The translations under genes were made by a program, and so were the position numbers. Of a stretch of DNA of 9,456 nt, positions 5,825 through 9,456 are shown piece by piece. The notes under the pieces were generated by a model that saw only the letters and a program-made list of their open reading frames with translations, was not told where the DNA came from and searched no databases. Origin of the DNA: Gammaproteobacteria bacterium. Its GTDB lineage: Bacteria; Pseudomonadota; Gammaproteobacteria; Pseudomonadales; Azotimanducaceae. The DNA lies in the NCBI GenBank assembly GCA_002712135.1, contig PASO01000017.1, positions 1 through 9,456 on the forward strand, read 5' to 3'. Each line of letters opens with the position of its first letter. Position 1 is the first letter of the stretch.

Positions 5825-6838
5825 CTAATTGCTCTGAAATGCGGTGAATTTGTGATGGGCTACCAGTGATAATTTTACTCGTTGGCCTATAGACAGGCTT
5901 ACATTGTGATGAGTTCGTATTTGCAAATTAATATCAGAATCAAGGCGTGCCTGGTATAGCCAGAAACCACCTTCAAAATGCTGTGAAATAATTTCAGCAT
6001 TCCCATCAACAGCAGTAGCATCTACGATACAGTCTTCGGGGCGAACTAGGATGTCGACGTCACCATCCTCGATGTTAATGCAATTAGTCGTTACCCTACC
6101 TAAACTAGTCCAAGCAATTCCATCTTTTAGCTGACCATGAATGAAGGATGCCAGGCCTAGAAAACTGGCGGTAAACCGGTTCGATGGTCGCAAGTAACAG
6201 TCTTGTGGTGTCGCAAGTTGGACAATCTTACCTTTATCAAGAATACCTAAGCGATCACCAACTGAGAGTGCTTCGGCTTGATCATGAGTAACCCATATTG
6301 CGGGGATGCCCGCAGATTTTAGTGCATTACGAATATCCCAACGGAGGGATTCTTTTAACGCCGCGTCCAAGTTAGATAGTGGTTCGTCTAATAACATTAA
6401 GCGTGGTTTATGAGCTAGTGCACGAGCTAGCGCGACCCTTTGTTTCTCTCCTCCTGATAAGTGTTTTGGCTTGGAGCGAACTAGTTCAGTGATACCTAAC
6501 AAGTTCAGCCATTTATCGGCAAGAGTTCTATCCTTTAATCGGAAACAAACATTCTCTAGTACCGTAAGATGTGGGAAGAGCGCAAAATCCTGAAATACCA
6601 TGCCCACGTTTCGCTTTTCTGGTGGGACATCATGTCTAGGATTTGCTTCCCAGTCATCGAGCCTTATAAAGCCATTTGAGATGGCGACTAGGCCTGCGAT
6701 GGCATTTAGTATGGTTGTCTTACCACAACCAGTAGGTCCAACCAACATCAGTATCTCATCGCTAGAGAGAGAAAAATTCAAGCGATCGATTATGAGGTTG
6801 TCTCCGTGATTTACGCTAAGGTTGCTAATTTCTAACAT
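5825..6838 (-). CDS. fbpC: Ferric iron ABC transporter ATP-binding protein (FbpC-type)
   Basis: Cytoplasmic ATPase that powers the neighbouring permease. From ATG 6838 it has 337 residues. Visible in order: Walker A 'GPTGCGKTT' (34-42), Q-loop 'FQDFALFPH' (82-90, Q83), signature 'LSGGEKQR' (127-134), Walker B 'LMLLDEP' (147-153), D-loop 'SNLD' (155-158) and switch 'WVTHDQ' (182-187, H185). After residue 235 comes a TOBE-like beta domain with 'ILVRPED' (263-269), typical of the FbpC/PotA group. All ATPase residues are intact. ATG 6838 is preferred over TTG 6871 because 'MLEISNLSV' is the usual family opening and AGG lies just before it. TTG 6871 would overlap the permease gene by 23 bases. The ATG lies ten bases past the permease stop, so this is the third gene of the operon. 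Iron specificity is inferred from the linked binding protein. Confidence 0.88.
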   Translation of the reverse strand: MLEISNLSVNHGDNLIIDRLNFSLSSDEILMLVGPTGCGKTTILNAIAGLVAISNGFIRLDDWEANPRHDVPPEKRNVGMVFQDFALFPHLTVLENVCFRLKDRTLADKWLNLLGITELVRSKPKHLSGGEKQRVALARALAHKPRLMLLDEPLSNLDAALKESLRWDIRNALKSAGIPAIWVTHDQAEALSVGDRLGILDKGKIVQLATPQDCYLRPSNRFTASFLGLASFIHGQLKDGIAWTSLGRVTTNCINIEDGDVDILVRPEDCIVDATAVDGNAEIISQHFEGGFWLYQARLDSDINLQIRTHHNVSLSIGQRVKLSLVAHHKFTAFQSN

Positions 6839-6848
6839 TGGCCTAATT

Positions 6849-8363
6849 TCACTTTTTATTTGTAAGGCCAAATTCTGCGCGTCGTTCTCCCATCAACAAG
6901 AGAGCGAGACCAAATCCAGACATCACCACTAACAATAACCCAGGGATTGCAGCTCGCCCAAAGTAACCTGCCTCATAAACCCGCCATAAATAGGTTGCTA
7001 GCGTTTCAAACCCCGCAGGGGAAAGAAGCAATGTTGCTGGCAACTCGCGCATTGACTCTAGGAAGACCAGTGCCCCGCCTGCGACGACACCGCGCATCGT
7101 AAGAGGGAGTAAAACCCGGTGAAACACTTCTAATGGTCCTGCCCCTAGTATCCTAGCAGCTTTAGTCATACTACTATCTATATTTTCAGCTGATGCTCGC
7201 ACTGTTCCCACTGCGAGTGGTAGAAATCTCAGGACGTAAGCCGCCACTAGGATGGCTAGTGTTTGATATAGAGCGGGTAACTGAAGGCTTAGGTAGACCA
7301 ATGCGGTTCCCATAACAATGCCAGGGATACCGAATCCGAAGTAAGTCACGCGCTCAAATAATCGACCGACTGGCCCGGCAATAGCTGCATAGGCGACTGG
7401 CAGTGCTAAAAAAACAGCGAACGTTGCAGCTAGAATAGATACATAGGTGGAGTTCCAAGCAATTTGGTAATCAAAATCACCGCTACCATCACGGATTAAC
7501 CAGAGCGTGAATATAGCTAATGGAAGCATGATAGCGAGCAAAGCAATGGGAATTACAGTCAAAAAGACGACAGTTATATGCAATGGTTTTAGGCAGATTG
7601 ATAATGGTTGACCGGTGTTTCCAGGCTCCGACCTAAAGAGAGATTCGAGGAACAAAACTAGCGTAACGAGACACAACAACTGGATGGAAAGGACGGCTGC
7701 CTTTGCTAAACCGAATGCGTTGTATTCTATATAGATGTCGCGGGTAAATGTGTCTACTCCGAGTATTGCGGGCGTGCCAAAGTCTGAGATTGCGTATAGC
7801 GCAGCTAGCAAACTTCCTGTTGCAATCGCAGGCATTGCGCGGGGTAATGTAATTGACATTATTGCTCGAGGTAGAGACATACCCAGTGTCCGAGCCACAT
7901 TGATTAGACTTGCATCCTGGCTAAGAATAGATGCCCTTGTTGTGAGTAGAACAAATGGATAAGTATATAGCGCCATCACAATTGACGCACCAATCAACCC
8001 TGATGCGGAAGGTGTTTCTATACCAAATACGTTGTTGATCTCACCGCCCGGGCCAAAGGCTGCGTAAAAAGTGAAAGCACCAATATAGCTAGGCAGTGCC
8101 AATGGGGCTGCTAAAACAATTAACCAAAGCGCACCAAGCGGCAGTTGTACATACGAAGTCAGAATTGCAAGTGGTATACCGATTAACATAGCTCCTAACA
8201 CCGTTCCTAAGGTAAGCAGCAATGTGTTGGACAGTAAATGAAGATGATGTTCAAGAAAAAAACTGTCTGCATCTGAAGCCAGCAGAAATAGTACGGCCAT
8301 TGGTAACAAGGCAAAGCTGGCCACAGCTAACGCTGGTGGATAGGAACGGGGCCACAAACTCAT
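6849..8363 (-). CDS. fbpB: Ferric iron ABC transporter permease (FbpB-type, two fused permease units)
   Basis: Inner-membrane channel subunit of 504 residues, the usual size of the FbpB/SfuB family in which two six-helix permease units are joined in one chain. About 12 hydrophobic segments are visible, starting at residues 10-29, 46-70 and 77-103. Each unit has the EAA loop that docks onto the ATPase: 'INVARTLGMSLPRAIMSITL' (154-173) and, in the second half, 'KAARILGAGPLEVFHRVLLP' (401-420). Near the end of each half are conserved-looking polar turns, 'AISDFGTPAILG' (191-202) and 'ESMRELPATLLL' (436-447), matching the family's 'DFG.P' and 'ELPATL' features. The start ATG 8363 overlaps the binding-protein stop as ATGA, and there is no strong ribosome binding site, so translation is probably coupled. 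Nothing appears broken. Confidence 0.9.
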   Translation of the reverse strand: MSLWPRSYPPALAVASFALLPMAVLFLLASDADSFFLEHHLHLLSNTLLLTLGTVLGAMLIGIPLAILTSYVQLPLGALWLIVLAAPLALPSYIGAFTFYAAFGPGGEINNVFGIETPSASGLIGASIVMALYTYPFVLLTTRASILSQDASLINVARTLGMSLPRAIMSITLPRAMPAIATGSLLAALYAISDFGTPAILGVDTFTRDIYIEYNAFGLAKAAVLSIQLLCLVTLVLFLESLFRSEPGNTGQPLSICLKPLHITVVFLTVIPIALLAIMLPLAIFTLWLIRDGSGDFDYQIAWNSTYVSILAATFAVFLALPVAYAAIAGPVGRLFERVTYFGFGIPGIVMGTALVYLSLQLPALYQTLAILVAAYVLRFLPLAVGTVRASAENIDSSMTKAARILGAGPLEVFHRVLLPLTMRGVVAGGALVFLESMRELPATLLLSPAGFETLATYLWRVYEAGYFGRAAIPGLLLVVMSGFGLALLLMGERRAEFGLTNKK

Positions 8364-9382
8364 AGGACGCCAGTTTTTCGCATCAATTCTAAAGTTGGAT
8401 TGAGATCACTAAGCCTTGTTAAATCTATTTGCGGAGGAGATATGCTGTCCAGTGGCGGAATCCCATGAGGTTGAGCGATACCCTCTATAAGAGGAATTTC
8501 ATATGCTTCATGTGCAAGATATGACTGTACTTCTAGAGTATGTAGATATCGAATAAAGTTTGTCGAAAGATCTTTATCACTCAAAGCGACGACCCCTGAA
8601 ACATTTACTAGGCAACCAGCATCGTTTTTAGTGAACGCGAGATCAACAGTTGCTTCAGGTTTGCCCGCTTTAAGCCGTAAACAATAGTAGTGGTTTGCAA
8701 AACCAATATCTATTTCACCGCGTTCGACACCCATTACTACGCTGAGTTCTCCTGCATATGACTTTGCTGTTTTCTTAACGCGTCGTAGCCAATCTGATGT
8801 GGCGTCTTCTCCCTCAATGATACGCATGGCCGTTACGAAGGACTGAAAAGATGCATAAGCAGGAGCCCAGCCTATAGACAAACCAGATTCAGGGAGCGAC
8901 ATGATATCGTTTGGAATATCTGTGGACTTAATTCTTGTAGTGTTAAATGGAATCGTTCTGATTCGACCCGTGATGGGTGCCCAATTCGTATATCGAAACT
9001 TTGGCTTGAGCTGAGATAGGAGGTCTTGCGGTATTGGCTGACTTAAACCCTCGGCATTCATTAGCCCAATAGCACCAGAATCCACTGCCCAGAAGAGGTC
9101 AGCCCTTTGAACCCCTGCTTTCGATTCAGCAACAATTGCATTTGCCAGCGCTGCAGTTGGTCCGCGACGGATGTTTAGTTCTAAGTTACGGTTGCGAGAT
9201 TCAATTGCGGTTAGCACATTTTCATACAATCCGCCTTCACCCCGCCCGAGGTAAAGTGTCAATTTTCCCTCTAGAGCGGGTAGGTCTTCGACCGAATTCT
9301 TTTGGTCAGAAGACGAAAAACTCGGAAGTGTGATCAAGGCGCCTGCGGCGCTGATTGAACAGAGAAATTGTCTACGGTGCAT
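8360..9382 (-). CDS. fbpA: Periplasmic ferric iron-binding protein (FbpA-type) with Tat-like signal
   Basis: Extracytoplasmic binding protein of 340 residues that should deliver Fe(III) to the permease encoded next. The N-terminus 'MHRRQFLCSISAAGALITLP' has twin arginines followed by x-F-L and a hydrophobic stretch, as in Tat signals; cleavage would be near residues 22-26. The mature part starts with the family's 'LTLYLGRGEG' (41-50) and has 'ADLFWAVDSGAIGLM' (94-108). The diagnostic iron site is 'IGFANHYYCLRL' (226-237) with adjacent tyrosines 232 and 233, followed by 'NVSGVVAL' (260-267) and 'YEIPLIEG' (294-301), like the 'NHYY' and 'EYP' features of FbpA/AfuA. The ATG at 9382 has no ribosome binding site ahead of it and directly follows a TAA in another frame. 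The stop overlaps the permease start by four bases. Fe(III) is the best call; related proteins bind other small ligands, but the double tyrosine favours iron. Confidence 0.88.
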   Translation of the reverse strand: MHRRQFLCSISAAGALITLPSFSSSDQKNSVEDLPALEGKLTLYLGRGEGGLYENVLTAIESRNRNLELNIRRGPTAALANAIVAESKAGVQRADLFWAVDSGAIGLMNAEGLSQPIPQDLLSQLKPKFRYTNWAPITGRIRTIPFNTTRIKSTDIPNDIMSLPESGLSIGWAPAYASFQSFVTAMRIIEGEDATSDWLRRVKKTAKSYAGELSVVMGVERGEIDIGFANHYYCLRLKAGKPEATVDLAFTKNDAGCLVNVSGVVALSDKDLSTNFIRYLHTLEVQSYLAHEAYEIPLIEGIAQPHGIPPLDSISPPQIDLTRLSDLNPTLELMRKTGVL

Positions 9383-9456
9383 TTAAAAAATTTTATGTTT
9401 CGATTGTGCGGCTTCTTTCAGAGAGGTGCGAGCTTTATTCAGTTTGTTCTGCATTG
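9383..9456 (-). CDS. Possible 3' end of an upstream gene, or a short leader ORF (partial)
   Basis: On the minus strand a frame open to the window edge includes ATG 9454-9452, reads 'MQNKLNKARTSLKEAAQSK' and ends at TAA 9385-9383, immediately before the iron-binding protein ATG. It could be the end of a gene continuing off the window or a 23-residue leader. Because the binding protein lacks its own ribosome binding site, reinitiation after this stop is plausible. The sequence is too short to assign a family, and the open run could be chance. Confidence 0.3.
   Translation of the reverse strand, partial: MQNKLNKARTSLKEAAQSKHKIF

Noticed and set aside
1..9456. CRISPR array, tRNA/rRNA, insertion sequence or phage genes
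   Set aside because: No spaced direct repeats, no RNA gene pattern, and no transposase or phage protein seen in any frame.

Overview
The window reads as bacterial chromosome of moderate base composition, with dense, often overlapping genes. It most resembles a (probably marine) gammaproteobacterium. This comes from recognising protein families: a biotin carboxylase alpha subunit, a PpiC-type isomerase next to a HupE-like membrane protein, a YdjM-type 'MD.FTQGALG' membrane hydrolase, and a phosphotransferase joined to a DUF6285-like tail. No marker gene fixes the taxon, so the assignment is an inference.

Layout, left to right. Positions 1-585 (+) are the 3' end of a biotin-dependent acyl-CoA carboxylase alpha subunit carrying the biotinyl domain. 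It is followed without a gap by a membrane-anchored parvulin-type peptidyl-prolyl isomerase (582-1463, +). That gene has no ordinary start codon ahead of its conserved N-terminus. A HupE/UreJ-like polytopic protein (1460-2398, +) overlaps the isomerase by ATGA. Positions 2399-2663 hold no convincing intact gene, only short coding-like stretches on both strands. A class I SAM methyltransferase follows (2664-3278, +).

Positions 3373-4107 (-) are a decayed YdjM-type membrane metal-dependent hydrolase. Its N-terminus, middle and C-terminus can all be read, but they are broken by a -1 frameshift, an internal deletion and a TGA stop. Divergent from it is a phosphotransferase (APH fold) with a fused DUF6285-like C-terminal domain (4231-5631, +). 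It starts at a TTG with a good ribosome binding site and has Glu in place of the usual catalytic Asp.

The right third is an FbpABC-type ferric iron importer on the minus strand, transcribed right to left. It consists of a substrate-binding protein with a Tat-like signal and the iron-binding NHYY motif (8360-9382), a two-unit permease (6849-8363) and an ATPase (5825-6838). The first two overlap by ATGA and the ATPase begins just after the permease, so the three should be co-translated and act together: periplasmic Fe(III) capture, passage through the inner membrane and ATP-driven transport. A short open frame abuts the binding-protein gene and runs off the right edge.

I did not find an obvious new defence, mobile or RNA-based system. 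The items most worth checking are the multiply broken hydrolase, the missing start of the isomerase, the Asp-to-Glu change in the fused phosphotransferase, and the little-studied isomerase-HupE pair.
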